Shown here: positions 36,541 through 45,395 of the stretch, in pieces
Layout: every line of letters begins with the position of its first letter
Position numbering within the stretch: position 1 is the stretch's first letter
From: Chelativorans sp. AA-79
GTDB taxonomy: Bacteria; Pseudomonadota; Alphaproteobacteria; Rhizobiales; Rhizobiaceae
NCBI RefSeq assembly: GCF_029457495.1
Contig: NZ_CP120361.1
Location: forward strand, 5,160,001-5,224,000
Direction of reading: 5' to 3'
Length of the DNA: 64,000 nucleotides
Position numbers and translations under genes: made by a program
The notes under the pieces: generated by a model
Told to the model about the DNA's origin: nothing
Seen by the model: only the letters and a program-made list of their open reading frames with translations
Database searches by the model: none

Positions 36541-37382
36541 GATGGGGGCTCATTCATATCCAGGTGCTGATTGCCGCGACGAGAGCGAGGGCGGATAGGT
36601 AGTTGGCTGCGAGGCGGTCGTATCTGGTTGCAATGCGCCGCCAGTTCTTGAGCTTGCAAAAGAGGCGCTCGATGACGTTTCGCCGTCTGTAAGCCTTGCG
36701 GTCTAGGGATAGGGCGTTCTTCGCGCTGCCGAGGATGGGATGACGGCCTTGATCTTCGCTCCTGAAAGCCACTGTCGCAAACTGTCGGCGTCATAGGCCT
36801 TGTCGGCGATCAGCCGTTTGGTCGGGCGCGCTATTTCCAGCAGCGGGATCGCCATCCTGATGTCGGCGATGTTGCCAGGTGTCAGGGCAAAGGCGACCGG
36901 TCGGCCGCGATCATCGGCCAGACAATGGATTTTGCTTGTTCTTCCGCCACGCGACGTGCCAATCGCTTGCGCCCACGCCCCCCTTTTGAGCCTTGGGCGG
37001 AGCGGTGCGCCTTGACGTGGGTACTGTCGATGGAAAGCTCTTCCGGCACAGGGCCAACTGCCGCCATCTTCTCGAAGATGCGATGCCAGATGCGGCGCTG
37101 GGACCAGCGGTGGTAGCGGTTATAGATGGTCTTTGCGGGGCCGTACTCAGGGGGAACGTCCGCCAGCGGCACCCAACCTTCAGCACATGGAGAATGCCGG
37201 ATATGACCCTGCGGTCATCGACACGAGGCTTGCCGGGCTGTCCGTGTGGCAGATGAGGCTCAAGCGCAGCCCATGCCTCATCCGACAGCCAAAACAAGGA
37301 CTGCTTTGCCATTCTTCGCCTCCGATCCTCAAATCGCAGACGAAGAACCTAATAATTTCAAGCAAATCTATAGGTCCCCTTC
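36541..37382 (-). mobile_element. IS5-family (IS427-like) element nested in another IS5 transposase
   Basis: An 842-bp element flanked on both sides by CTAG (36537-36540 and 37383-37386). The ends GATGGGGGCTC and GAAGGGGACCT (right end read inward) form imperfect inverted repeats. Size, CTAG target and two-frame transposase fit the IS427 group. It splits an older IS5-family transposase. Confidence 0.75.
36554..37312 (-). pseudogene. IS427-type transposase with three frame breaks
   Basis: Starting at 37312 (MAKQSLFWLSDEAWAALEPH), the protein is readable to the end (LSALALVAAISTWI) but only by changing frame three times: after VGCRW near 37158, at an A4G6 run near 36988, and at TPYP/LDRKAYRR near 36710. 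Each break equals one missing base at or near a short run of identical bases. Motifs of the DDE fold remain (LSIDSTHVKAHRSAQGSKGG, LIADKAYDADSLR, RNVIERLFCKLKNWRRIATR). One break could be a natural -1 frameshift of this IS group; three make it a likely pseudogene. Confidence 0.75.
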
Positions 37383-37386
37383 CTAG

Positions 37387-37813
37387 CTTGCTCTTCTCGT
37401 CAGCCTTTCGCGGAATGACGGGAATGATGCCACGCGGGCTCGTGCCATCTGCCGGTTGGCCTTGCTGACGTAGCCCTTGTCGGCGACGGCCGCCCTCGGA
37501 TCGACTTCTGGGCTAAACCCGAGCAGGATCCCCTTTCTCCCCGCCGGTCAGATCAAAAGCGATGGGATGGCCGTCGAAATCGGTCTTCAGGTGGATTTTG
37601 ATCGAGAAGCCGCCGCGCGAGCGACCGAGCGCCTGACCTTCTGCCCCCTTGGGCGCCGGCTGCCGAGACATGGGCGCGCACGACGGTGCTGTCGAACATC
37701 TGCACCAGGTGCGCCGACGACGACAGCGCGGCGAGGTGATCGAAGAAGGTCTCGAACACACCTGACTTGCTCAGCCGGTCGAAGCGCTTCCACACACTGT
37801 TCCACTTGCCTGT
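37387..37813 (-). pseudogene. N-terminal/middle piece of the interrupted IS5-family transposase
   Basis: Minus-strand frames read KWNSVWKRFDRLSKSGVFE and AHLVQMFDSTVVRAHVSAAG (first Asp), then in another frame GRSRGGFSIKIHLKTDFDGH and, near 37400-37470, KANRQMARARGIIPVIPRK. These belong to one IS5-family transposase. The N-terminus is cut where a recombinase tail begins at about 37814, and the C-terminus continues beyond the nested element at 36212-36536. Confidence 0.72.
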
Positions 37814-37888
37814 CAGGGTCCGACGCAAATCGCCTATGATCTCGGCATCTCACGCGGCACCGTTTATCAGGTGCGGAAGGGCAAATGA
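37814..37888 (+). pseudogene. C-terminal tail of a serine recombinase
   Basis: The 24-codon plus-strand tail PTQIAYDLGISRGTVYQVRK with its own stop is the terminal helix-turn-helix of resolvase/invertase-type recombinases. The catalytic domain is absent; the IS5 remnant replaced it. It is a fossil of an earlier transposon or integrated plasmid. Confidence 0.6.
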
Positions 37889-38193
37889 CGAAAGGCAAAC
37901 TCACAACCCGTCCGTGCGGGTGGGACGCAGTGAGGCTACGCCGGAACTGCTGGGAGGCCGACCGCTCGACTGCAGTCGTCAGCAGATAGGTGGGCAACTG
38001 CCCCGGCTCGTTTCCGTGACGATGATCTTCGAAACAAGGAACAGGGAAGCGGCTGTGATCGATGGAAGCAGCTCGTCCGCTTGCCGCGGAGAAGGCGACG
38101 ATAAGCTGTTGTTCTTCAGTGGTGCCAAAGATCGCCTCACCGACGATGTCGAAGGTCAGCTCTGGCCCTGACAAGCGGCCGGAAAAGATGTCA
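37889..38193. other. Stretch without a supported gene
   Basis: A minus-strand frame here contains PELTFDIVGEAIFGTTEEQQ, which looks protein-like, but it has no start signal and no family I recognise. Treated as uncertain debris between the recombinase tail and the AraC gene. Confidence 0.35.
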
Positions 38194-39132
38194 TCAGCCA
38201 GCAGATCGTGGTGTCCGGCCAAAGGTGCGCTTGAAGGCGTGAGAAAAAGCGCTTTGCGAGTTATAGCCGACCGCAGTGGCGGCCTCCGCGACAGTCTGGC
38301 CCTCATTCAACTTTCGCTGCGCCAGAACCATGCGCCAGCGCGTGAGGTAGTCGAGCGGTGGCCGGCCGACACGGTCGGTGAAATGTTGGGTGAAGGCCGA
38401 GCGTGACATGCCGACCTCCGATGCCAGCATCGGCACCGTCCAACGACGTGCGACATCGCCGTGCAACAGTTTAAGCGCCTTGCCGATCCGTGGGTCCGCC
38501 AGCGCGGTGATCCAGCCGACACTGTTTTTCGAACTGGTGGCCACGAAAGCGCGGACTGCCTCGATGACGAGGATTTCCGCCAATCGCTCTGCAACGAGCA
38601 CACCGCCCACGTCCGCGCTGCTGACCTCCGCTCTCAAGGATTTCAGCGTTCTCGCGACAGCTTCGGCGGTGGACGAGGTCCGGTCGACGCGCAGAAACCT
38701 CGGGAGCGCATCCAGAACGAACGCGGCGCTGCCATCCGCAAAGCCGCTGCCGCCGCCCATAATGGCCGTCTCGTCTCCCGCGCCGAGACGCACCAAATCG
38801 TGTCCTGGCGGAGCATAGAGCGGCATACCGTCGATCGGTTCAACTGCCGGATTGCTCGCCACAACGTAACGCGTGTTGCTGATAAGGACGACATCGCCTT
38901 CCTCCAGGACTTCCGGCGGGTGGTCCGGAAGCAGGAGCCAGCATCGGCCGCAAGTTACCGCGACGAATTTCAACCTGGCCCGCCCGTCGAAAGCGAGTGC
39001 CCAGTCTCCTGCCGCTTCGAGACCGGTTCCCCGAACGCTCCGTGCACCGAGTGCTGCAAGGACCTTGGAGAACGGATCAGGGGTGATTTCGGCGGATTGC
39101 GATAAAGACATGGCTATTTGAGCATAGATCAT
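38194..39132 (-). CDS. AraC-family regulator with cupin sensor domain
   Basis: A 312-residue regulator. The N-terminal half (residues about 20-190) is a Cupin_6-type sensor (LKFVAVTCGRCWLLLPDHPP). The C-terminal AraC domain (about 215-305) has MLASEVGMSRSAFTQHFTDR and TVAEAATAVGYNSQSAFSHA, the two helix-turn-helices. This type commonly regulates an adjacent divergent oxidoreductase, and here an SDR gene starts 53 bases away on the other strand. Confidence 0.88.
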   Translation of the reverse strand: MIYAQIAMSLSQSAEITPDPFSKVLAALGARSVRGTGLEAAGDWALAFDGRARLKFVAVTCGRCWLLLPDHPPEVLEEGDVVLISNTRYVVASNPAVEPIDGMPLYAPPGHDLVRLGAGDETAIMGGGSGFADGSAAFVLDALPRFLRVDRTSSTAEAVARTLKSLRAEVSSADVGGVLVAERLAEILVIEAVRAFVATSSKNSVGWITALADPRIGKALKLLHGDVARRWTVPMLASEVGMSRSAFTQHFTDRVGRPPLDYLTRWRMVLAQRKLNEGQTVAEAATAVGYNSQSAFSHAFKRTFGRTPRSAG

Positions 39133-39185
39133 CCGGCCTGCGGCGCATAGGTCTGGCTTTTCACTCAGAAGACGGAGCCTATATC

Positions 39186-39920
39186 GTGACCATAGAGAAC
39201 AAGATCGTCGCCATCACCGGAGCCGGGCGCGGCATCGGCCGGGCATCCGCCCTCTATCTTGCCGCGCACGGCGCGCGCCTCGTGCTCGGGGCGCGAAGCG
39301 AGGCCGAAATCGCCGCAGTGGCAGAAGAGATCGAAGCGGCGGGCGGCGAAGCCATATATCAGGCAACCGACGTCACCAGACGCGCGGACCTGGATGTGCT
39401 GGTCAACCTTGCCTGCGAGCGTTTCGGGAGGCTCGACGTCATCGTCAACAATGCAGGCATCGGGCCGCTCTCGCGTTTCGACGCTCTGCAGGTCGATGAC
39501 TGGGACGCCATGATCGACGTGAACCTGAAGGGCGCGCTTTACGGTATCGCTGCGGCGCTTCCCGTGTTCAGCCGCCAGGACAGCGGGCATGTCGTCAACG
39601 TCCTCTCGACGGCTGGCATCCAAATCGTGCCGACAATGGGCGTCTACGCTGCGACCAAGAACGCACTGCGGACAGCCACCGAAGCACTGCGGCAGGAATC
39701 GGGCTCAAACCTGCGCGTTACGGAAGTATCGCCGGGATTCATCGACACGACCTTTGCGGACGCCATTACCGATCCGGACATCAATGCAACGATCAAAAAG
39801 CGGAAGGAAGAGCTTGCCATTTCGCCGGATGCGATCGCACGAGCGATAGCTTTCGCAGTCGAACAACCAGACGGCGTCGAAATCGGCAGCATCGTTGTGC
39901 GCCCGACCGCACAGAATTGA
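39186..39920 (+). CDS. SDR-family oxidoreductase
   Basis: A 244-residue classical short-chain dehydrogenase with a GTG start. Cofactor motif AITGAGRGIGRASALYLA, structural NNAG in DVIVNNAGIGPLSRF, catalytic Ser in VVNVLSTAGIQ and YxxxK in VYAATKNALRTATEAL. The Arg residues after strand 2 (LVLGARSEAE) favour NADP(H). Close relatives are induced by reactive carbonyls or quinones through the paired AraC protein; substrate here is unknown. Confidence 0.9.
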   Translation: MTIENKIVAITGAGRGIGRASALYLAAHGARLVLGARSEAEIAAVAEEIEAAGGEAIYQATDVTRRADLDVLVNLACERFGRLDVIVNNAGIGPLSRFDALQVDDWDAMIDVNLKGALYGIAAALPVFSRQDSGHVVNVLSTAGIQIVPTMGVYAATKNALRTATEALRQESGSNLRVTEVSPGFIDTTFADAITDPDINATIKKRKEELAISPDAIARAIAFAVEQPDGVEIGSIVVRPTAQN

Positions 39921-40084
39921 CGTTAAAAGGAGCGAACTGGCTTGGCGCCCAAGCATGTACGTCCGCTGTAAGCGGGGGATGGCAACATATTCAGATGCGG
40001 AGCGACCACTCGGCGCCCTCGGTGTCGACCCTTCGCACGAGCTTTGCCATCCGTCGAATGCCGGCTTACGAGACAGCAGAAGGT

Positions 40085-40515
40085 TCAGCGGAGATTTCTG
40101 TTCAGAAATAAGCACATCGTCTCGAGCGCGCGGTCAAGAATCTTGTGCAGGGTGCGATCGACCACCGTGAACTCACCTGCCTGCGCAGCCCGGTAGTATC
40201 CCAGCATGACCGCGATTGCCCCTTCGGGAGCGCCGGCTTTCCGCGCGTCCACTTGCATCTCGCCCTCGTTCATCATTATTTGCGAAATGGGCCGTCCGAG
40301 ATTGTACCCGCGACCTGCGCCAGATCCGCAGATCAAGCGCCTTGCTACCCGTCAAGGGCGGAGTCGGGCCGTCGATCACTTTGGTTCCAGCCAGCAGGGC
40401 GGCATTTGCGGCAGCCAGGTCATCATGCGTCCTCCATGCGACCTTTCCATCTTCGGGCGCCGCCAGCGTGCCCGCCTCGAAGCCACGCGCATATATCATG
40501 AGCGCGCTTGCAGCG
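40085..40515 (-). pseudogene. NmrA-like NAD(P)-binding oxidoreductase remnant
   Basis: Two minus-strand frames read in order as the C-terminal part of an NmrA-type atypical SDR: MIYARGFEAGTLAAPEDGKV with LAAANAALLAG and PPLTGSKALDL in one frame, then GAPEGAIAVMLGYYRAAQAG with FTVVDRTLHKILDRA in the other. The nucleotide-binding N-terminus is gone. The shift is near 40310. It fills most of the 39921-40610 gap; nothing is seen at 39921-40084. Confidence 0.6.
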
Positions 40516-40610
40516 TAAAAGCCGCGGCGCACCGCTATGCCGGATCGGCGGAGGCGGCATCCGCACTGGGGCAACTTTCACCATTTGGAGACGACCGTTC
40601 CAGAGCGCTC

Positions 40611-41483
40611 CTAATCGGAGACGTAGCTCGCGATGTCGGCATGGGTGGCGAACCAGACGTCACCATGTGTCCGAATATGGGCGATGAGCTCCTCCAGAAT
40701 AAATATTCGCGAGCGGTAGCCGCTGACATGGGGATGCATGGTCAGCAGGAAGAGACCACCTTCAGCATAGGCGCGGTCGAACTCCCGCTTGAAGATGTCG
40801 AGCACGTCCGTGGGCGGGGTATAGGGGCGCAGCGCTTGGAAGCGGTTCATGTTGAAATAGACCGCGTCGTCGCGGATCCATTCCACCGGCAGTTCGACGA
40901 TCCCCGTCGGCTCACCGTCCTCGACGATCTCGTAGGGATCGTCGTCGGCCATCAGCGAGCTGTCGTAGAGGAGGCCGAGCTCACGCTCGATCTTGAGCGT
41001 CGAGTCGGAAAAATCCCACGAGGGCGTGCGCATGCCGACAGGGCGGATGCCGGTGATCTTCTCCAGCGTGTCGGCCGCGCGCAGGTGCAGTTTGCGCTCC
41101 TTGTCCGCCGGCAACTTGGTGTTGAGCTCGTGGATCCAGCCATGCAGGGCCACCTCGTGGCCTTCGGCGACCACCCGGCGCTGCTCGTCCGGGTAAAGAA
41201 GCGCGCTGACCGCGGGCACGAAGAAGCTGGCCTTTACGTCGTTCTTCGCCAGCACATCGAGAATGCGCGGCACGCCGACGCGGTTGCCGTACTGGCCCTG
41301 CGACATGCGGCCGATGGAATTGCCGCCGTCGCGCAGCTCGTTGGTCTCGTGATCGCTATCGAAAGAGAGCGCCACCGCGCAGCGGGCGCCATCTTTCCAG
41401 TGCCGGGGCTTGAGCGAGCGGCCCGCGCGCACCTTGTCGACCTTCGCTCGCCAGACGTCCTCGCTCCATTCCCAGGGTTCCAT
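40611..41483 (-). CDS. Polysaccharide deacetylase-family (NodB-like) hydrolase
   Basis: A 290-residue NodB-fold metal-dependent amide hydrolase. The metal Asp pair is in VALSFDSDHETNELRDG, the His motif in EGHEVALHGWIHELNTKL, and RTPSWDFSDSTLKIERELG is the later substrate motif. The closing part FLLTMHPHVSGYRSRIFILE matches PuuE / peptidoglycan-deacetylase-like proteins that act on small cyclic or N-acyl compounds. No signal peptide, so it is cytoplasmic. It is last in the minus-strand creatininase-oppBCDF operon, which suggests hydrolysis of the imported compound. Confidence 0.85.
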   Translation of the reverse strand: MEPWEWSEDVWRAKVDKVRAGRSLKPRHWKDGARCAVALSFDSDHETNELRDGGNSIGRMSQGQYGNRVGVPRILDVLAKNDVKASFFVPAVSALLYPDEQRRVVAEGHEVALHGWIHELNTKLPADKERKLHLRAADTLEKITGIRPVGMRTPSWDFSDSTLKIERELGLLYDSSLMADDDPYEIVEDGEPTGIVELPVEWIRDDAVYFNMNRFQALRPYTPPTDVLDIFKREFDRAYAEGGLFLLTMHPHVSGYRSRIFILEELIAHIRTHGDVWFATHADIASYVSD

Positions 41484-41514
41484 GTCGATCTCCGATGATG
41501 ATGATGAAAAGACC

Positions 41515-42528
41515 TCAGCCGGCCGTCTGCAGCGCCGGGACGAGATGGCAGGCGACGCGGCGGCCGGGCGCGGGTTCGACGAGCGGCGGCCGAACGCTCA
41601 GGCAGCGGTCGATCGCAACCGGGCAGCGCGCGTGGAAGTGGCAGCCGGCGGGCGGGCTCTGCGGCGAGGGCAGCTCGCCCTCGATCGGCTTGAAGACCAC
41701 CTCCACCTCGTCGTCGATTTCCAGCTTCGGTACGCTGTCGAGCAGCGCCTTCGTGTAGGGGTGCTGCGGATCGGTATAGATTTCTGCCGTTGCGCCTTCC
41801 TCGACGACGCGCCCGAGATACATGATCGCCACGCGGTCACAGAGGTGGCGTACCACGGAGAGATCATGCGAGATGAACAGAAGAGTCAGGTTCAGTTCCC
41901 GGCGCAGCTTCATGAGAAGATTGATGATCTGCGCCTGGATCGACACGTCGAGCGAGGCCACGGGTTCGTCGCAGACGATCAGGTCCGGCTGCATGGCGAG
42001 CGCGCGCGCAATAGCGATGCGCTGGCGCTGGCCGCCGGAGAACTGGTGCGGATAGCGGGTGGCAAAGTCGGGGTCGAGCCCCACCGCCTCCAGCCAGCGG
42101 TGCGTATATTCGGCCGCTCCGGCGCGGGTTGTCAGGCGATGGGCAATGGGGCCCTCCGAAACTGTGTCGACGATGCGCATACGCGGGTCGAGCGAGGCGA
42201 AGGGGTCCTGGAACACCATCTGCACGCGTGTGGTGATCTTGCGCGGGCGGCTGCCGCCCGACATGATCGGCGCGCCGTCGAGCAGGATGCGGCCTTCGGT
42301 CGGCACGTGGATGCCGGTGATCATGCGTCCGAGCGTAGACTTGCCGCAGCCGGATTCGCCGACGAGGCCGAGCACCTCGCCGCGCTGAATGGAAAGATCG
42401 ACGCCATCGACGGCGTGAACGGTGCGCGGCGGCTTCTGCGCGCCGAGCCAGGTGGCGACCCTGTCACCGAAATTGACGCTCGGCGAAAAGCGCTTGACGG
42501 CGCCCTCGACGGTAAGAAAGGCGCTCAT
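41515..42528 (-). CDS. Oligopeptide/dipeptide-type ABC transporter ATPase (OppF-like)
   Basis: A 337-residue ATPase. Walker A GLVGESGCGKSTLGRMITG, signature FSGGQRQRIAIARALAMQ, Walker B DLIVCDEPVASLDVSIQA. The C-terminal Cys-rich oligo_HPY extension (CHFHARCPVAIDRC) marks the Opp/Dpp class. The start at 42528 overlaps oppD by ATGA; a longer in-frame start at 42807 lies inside oppD and is rejected. Confidence 0.93.
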   Translation of the reverse strand: MSAFLTVEGAVKRFSPSVNFGDRVATWLGAQKPPRTVHAVDGVDLSIQRGEVLGLVGESGCGKSTLGRMITGIHVPTEGRILLDGAPIMSGGSRPRKITTRVQMVFQDPFASLDPRMRIVDTVSEGPIAHRLTTRAGAAEYTHRWLEAVGLDPDFATRYPHQFSGGQRQRIAIARALAMQPDLIVCDEPVASLDVSIQAQIINLLMKLRRELNLTLLFISHDLSVVRHLCDRVAIMYLGRVVEEGATAEIYTDPQHPYTKALLDSVPKLEIDDEVEVVFKPIEGELPSPQSPPAGCHFHARCPVAIDRCLSVRPPLVEPAPGRRVACHLVPALQTAG

Positions 42529-43502
42529 GCCGCGGTCCTCCGGCTCTCGGGATGGTGGCAGCGATAGGTGCGATCCCCGGACGCGGTCTCGACCGGCACG
42601 GTCTTGCAGAGCGTATCGGCGCGCCGACAGCGCGGCGCGAAGGCACAGCCCTCCGGCAGGTTGAGCAGCGAGGGCGTGGTGCCGGGGATCTGCCGCAGCT
42701 CCTCGCCGGGTCGGGTGCGGGACGGCAGGGAATCGAGCAGCCCTTGCGTGTAGGGATGGCACGGCGCGCGCAAAACGGCGCCCACCGGGCCGGATTCGAC
42801 GATGCATCCCGCATACATGACCGCAATGCGGTCGGCGATGGAGGAGACGGTGGCGAGATCATGGCTGATCCAGATCATCGCCATGCCGATTTCGTCCACC
42901 AGCGCCTTCATCTCGGCGAGGATCTGCGCCTGGATGGAAACGTCGAGCGCGGTGGTGGGCTCGTCGGCGATGATGATTTTCGGCCGATGCAGAAGCGCGA
43001 TGGCGATCGCCACACGCTGGCGCATGCCGCCAGAGAATTCGTGCGGGTAGGCGTCGATGCGCGCTTCGGGGGAGGGGATGCCGACGCGGGCGAGCACCTC
43101 CACCGAACGGGCACGGGCCGCAGCCTTCGAGACGCGCTCATGCGCCTCGATCGCAAGCCGCATCTGGGTGGCGATGCTCAGGACCGGATTGAGCGTCATC
43201 ATCGGGTCCTGGAACACCATGGCGATCTCGCGCCCGCGGATGCGCCGCAATTCCCGCGGCGAAAGGTCGATGAGCTCGCGGCCCTGGTAGCGCACCGAGC
43301 CTTCGACGACACGGCCGGGCTCGTCCACGAGGCCGATCAGCGAGAAGCCGGTGACGCTTTTTCCCGAGCCGGATTCGCCGACGAGGCCGAGCACCTCACC
43401 GCGTTCGAGCGTGAAGGAGACGCCGTCGACGGCTTTCGCCACACCGGTTGCGGTGGGAAACTGGGTTTTCAGGCCGGAGACTTCGAGAAGCGGCGCGCTC
43501 AT
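42525..43502 (-). CDS. Oligopeptide/dipeptide-type ABC transporter ATPase (OppD-like)
   Basis: A 325-residue ATPase. Walker A LGLVGESGSGKSVTGFSLIG, signature FSGGMRQRVAIAIALLHRPK, Walker B IIIADEPTTALDVSIQA, and C-terminal CAFAPRCRRADTLC. It pairs with the OppF-like protein as the motor heterodimer. Overlaps with both neighbours by 4 bases. Confidence 0.93.
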   Translation of the reverse strand: MSAPLLEVSGLKTQFPTATGVAKAVDGVSFTLERGEVLGLVGESGSGKSVTGFSLIGLVDEPGRVVEGSVRYQGRELIDLSPRELRRIRGREIAMVFQDPMMTLNPVLSIATQMRLAIEAHERVSKAAARARSVEVLARVGIPSPEARIDAYPHEFSGGMRQRVAIAIALLHRPKIIIADEPTTALDVSIQAQILAEMKALVDEIGMAMIWISHDLATVSSIADRIAVMYAGCIVESGPVGAVLRAPCHPYTQGLLDSLPSRTRPGEELRQIPGTTPSLLNLPEGCAFAPRCRRADTLCKTVPVETASGDRTYRCHHPESRRTAA

Positions 43503-44380
43503 CGTTTCAGCCTTGGATTGAGCTGGTCGCGGATCTGGTCGCCGACCAGATTGATCGAGACGATGAGAATGATGAGGGCGACGCCGGGATAGATGGAGAT
43601 CCAGTAGCGCCCCGACAGGAGGTATTGGAAGCCATTGGAGATCAGCATGCCGAGCGAGGGTTCGGTCGGCGGCAGGCCGACGCCGAGGAAGGAGAGCGTC
43701 GCTTCGAGCGCGATGGCGCTCGCCACCTGCACTGTGGCGACGACGATCAGCGGCGGCAGCGAATTGGGCAGGATGTGGCGCAGCACGACCCGCCGCGCGC
43801 TGAGCGGCGTCGACAGCGCCGCCTCGACATAGTCTTTGTGCCGCTCGGCCGAAGCGGCTCCATGAGCGGTGCGGGCGAAATAGGCATATTGGGCGAAGAC
43901 CAGCGCCATGATCAGCTGCCATTCGCCCTGGCCGAGAAGGGCGGCGATGACGAAGGCGAGCAGGATCGCCGGGAAGGAGAGTTGCAGGTCGATGATGCGC
44001 ATGATGAGCGCTTCGAAGCGGCCGCCGAGATAGGCGGCCGACGTGCCGACCACAGCACCGAAGGTGAAGGCGATGGCGCCGGCGAACAGGCCCATTTCCA
44101 GTGAAATGCGCAGGCCGTAGAGGATTGCCGACAGGAGGTCGCGCCCCTGTGAATCCGTGCCGAGCAGATGCAGCGTGCCGGTGGTGCCGACATAGCCCGG
44201 CGGCCGGCGCGCATCGCGCAGCACGAGGTTGGCGAGGTCGTATGGATCCTGCGGGGCGACCAGCGGCGCGAAGATCGCCAGAAGCGCGATAACGAGCACG
44301 ATGACGGCTGCCACCGTCGCCGTCCTGTTGCGGGTGAATTCCTGCAGGAAGCGCCCGAGAAAGCCTTCTTTCGAGATCAT
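43499..44380 (-). CDS. Oligopeptide/dipeptide-type ABC transporter permease (OppC-like)
   Basis: A 293-residue permease with an N-terminal OppC_N membrane segment (TATVAAVIVLVIALLAIFAP) and about five further helices. The LLGTDSQGRDLLSAILYG motif and the HKDYVEAALSTPLSARRVVL EAA-type loop are typical of DppC/OppC. It is translationally coupled to both neighbours. Confidence 0.93.
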   Translation of the reverse strand: MISKEGFLGRFLQEFTRNRTATVAAVIVLVIALLAIFAPLVAPQDPYDLANLVLRDARRPPGYVGTTGTLHLLGTDSQGRDLLSAILYGLRISLEMGLFAGAIAFTFGAVVGTSAAYLGGRFEALIMRIIDLQLSFPAILLAFVIAALLGQGEWQLIMALVFAQYAYFARTAHGAASAERHKDYVEAALSTPLSARRVVLRHILPNSLPPLIVVATVQVASAIALEATLSFLGVGLPPTEPSLGMLISNGFQYLLSGRYWISIYPGVALIILIVSINLVGDQIRDQLNPRLKR

Positions 44381-45348
44381 GCGCGCGCCCTCCTGAGCCT
44401 TGGGTCGAGTACGGCGTAGGTCAGGTCGACGAAGAAGTTGATCATGACGAAAAGGAGGGCGACCAGCATCAGATACGCGACCATCACCGGACGGTCGAGC
44501 GAGGTGATGCTGTCTATGATGAGCTTGCCGAGGCCGGGCCAGGAGAAGATCGTTTCCGTGACGACGGCGAAGGCCAGCGTGGAGCCCAGTTCTAGCCCGA
44601 AGATCGTCACCAGCGGGATGGCGATCAGGCGCAGCACGTGGCGCAGGAGCACCGTGCCTTCGGATAGGCCGGTGGCGCGGGCGAACTTGATCGTGTCCGT
44701 CAGCATGATCTCACGCGTGCCGGCGCGGGCGAGCCGAATCATCATGGCGAGCTTGAAGAGGGCGAGATTGATAGCCGGAAGCAGCATGTGCCTCAGCCCG
44801 TCAGCGGTGAGAAAGCTCCACTCGACTCCGAAGAGACGGGCCGTTTCGCCGCGCCCGCCGGCGGGCAGCCAGCCGAGCTGCACGGCGAAGGTCATTATCA
44901 GCACCAGGCCGATCCAGAAGCTGGGCACGGAAAAGCCGAGGATCGACAGGCCCATGATTATCTTGGCGGCAGGCCTGTCATGCCGATAGCCGGCATACAT
45001 GCCGAGCGGAATGCCGATCAGGCTTGCGCCGATGACGGCGAAGAGAACGAGTTCGAGCGTTGCCGGGAGGCGTGAGAGGATGAGCTGCGTGACCGGCATG
45101 TTGTAGACGAAGGACTGGCCGAAATCGCCGTGCAGCATGCGGCCGAAAAAGCTAAAATATTGCCGCCACAGCGGCTGATCGAGCCCATACTGGGCGATCA
45201 CCTGGGCGCGAATGTCCTGCGTCGCGTCGGGCGAGATCAGAACGTCGATCGGGTTGCCGACCGCGAAGACCCCGCAGAAGACCAGCACCGACGTGGCAAG
45301 GATGACGATGATCGCCTGCCACAAGCGCTGAATAATGAAGCCGAGCAT
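44377..45348 (-). CDS. Oligopeptide/dipeptide-type ABC transporter permease (OppB-like)
   Basis: A 323-residue permease. The N-terminus MLGFIIQRLWQAIIVILATS and the QYGLDQPLWRQYFSFFGRML segment are characteristic of DppB/OppB, with about six helices and the EAA region near KFARATGLSEGTVLLRHVLR. It follows the creatininase-like gene by 47 bases and overlaps oppC by 4. Confidence 0.93.
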   Translation of the reverse strand: MLGFIIQRLWQAIIVILATSVLVFCGVFAVGNPIDVLISPDATQDIRAQVIAQYGLDQPLWRQYFSFFGRMLHGDFGQSFVYNMPVTQLILSRLPATLELVLFAVIGASLIGIPLGMYAGYRHDRPAAKIIMGLSILGFSVPSFWIGLVLIMTFAVQLGWLPAGGRGETARLFGVEWSFLTADGLRHMLLPAINLALFKLAMMIRLARAGTREIMLTDTIKFARATGLSEGTVLLRHVLRLIAIPLVTIFGLELGSTLAFAVVTETIFSWPGLGKLIIDSITSLDRPVMVAYLMLVALLFVMINFFVDLTYAVLDPRLRRARA

Positions 45349-45395
45349 ATGATCTCCCGCCCCCTCTTTTTCTTATGTTCTTTTTGCCGCACGGG

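Noticed and set aside
40206..41498. A 430-codon plus-strand frame opposite the deacetylase
   Set aside because: Antisense shadow; the minus strand holds the intact NodB-fold motifs.
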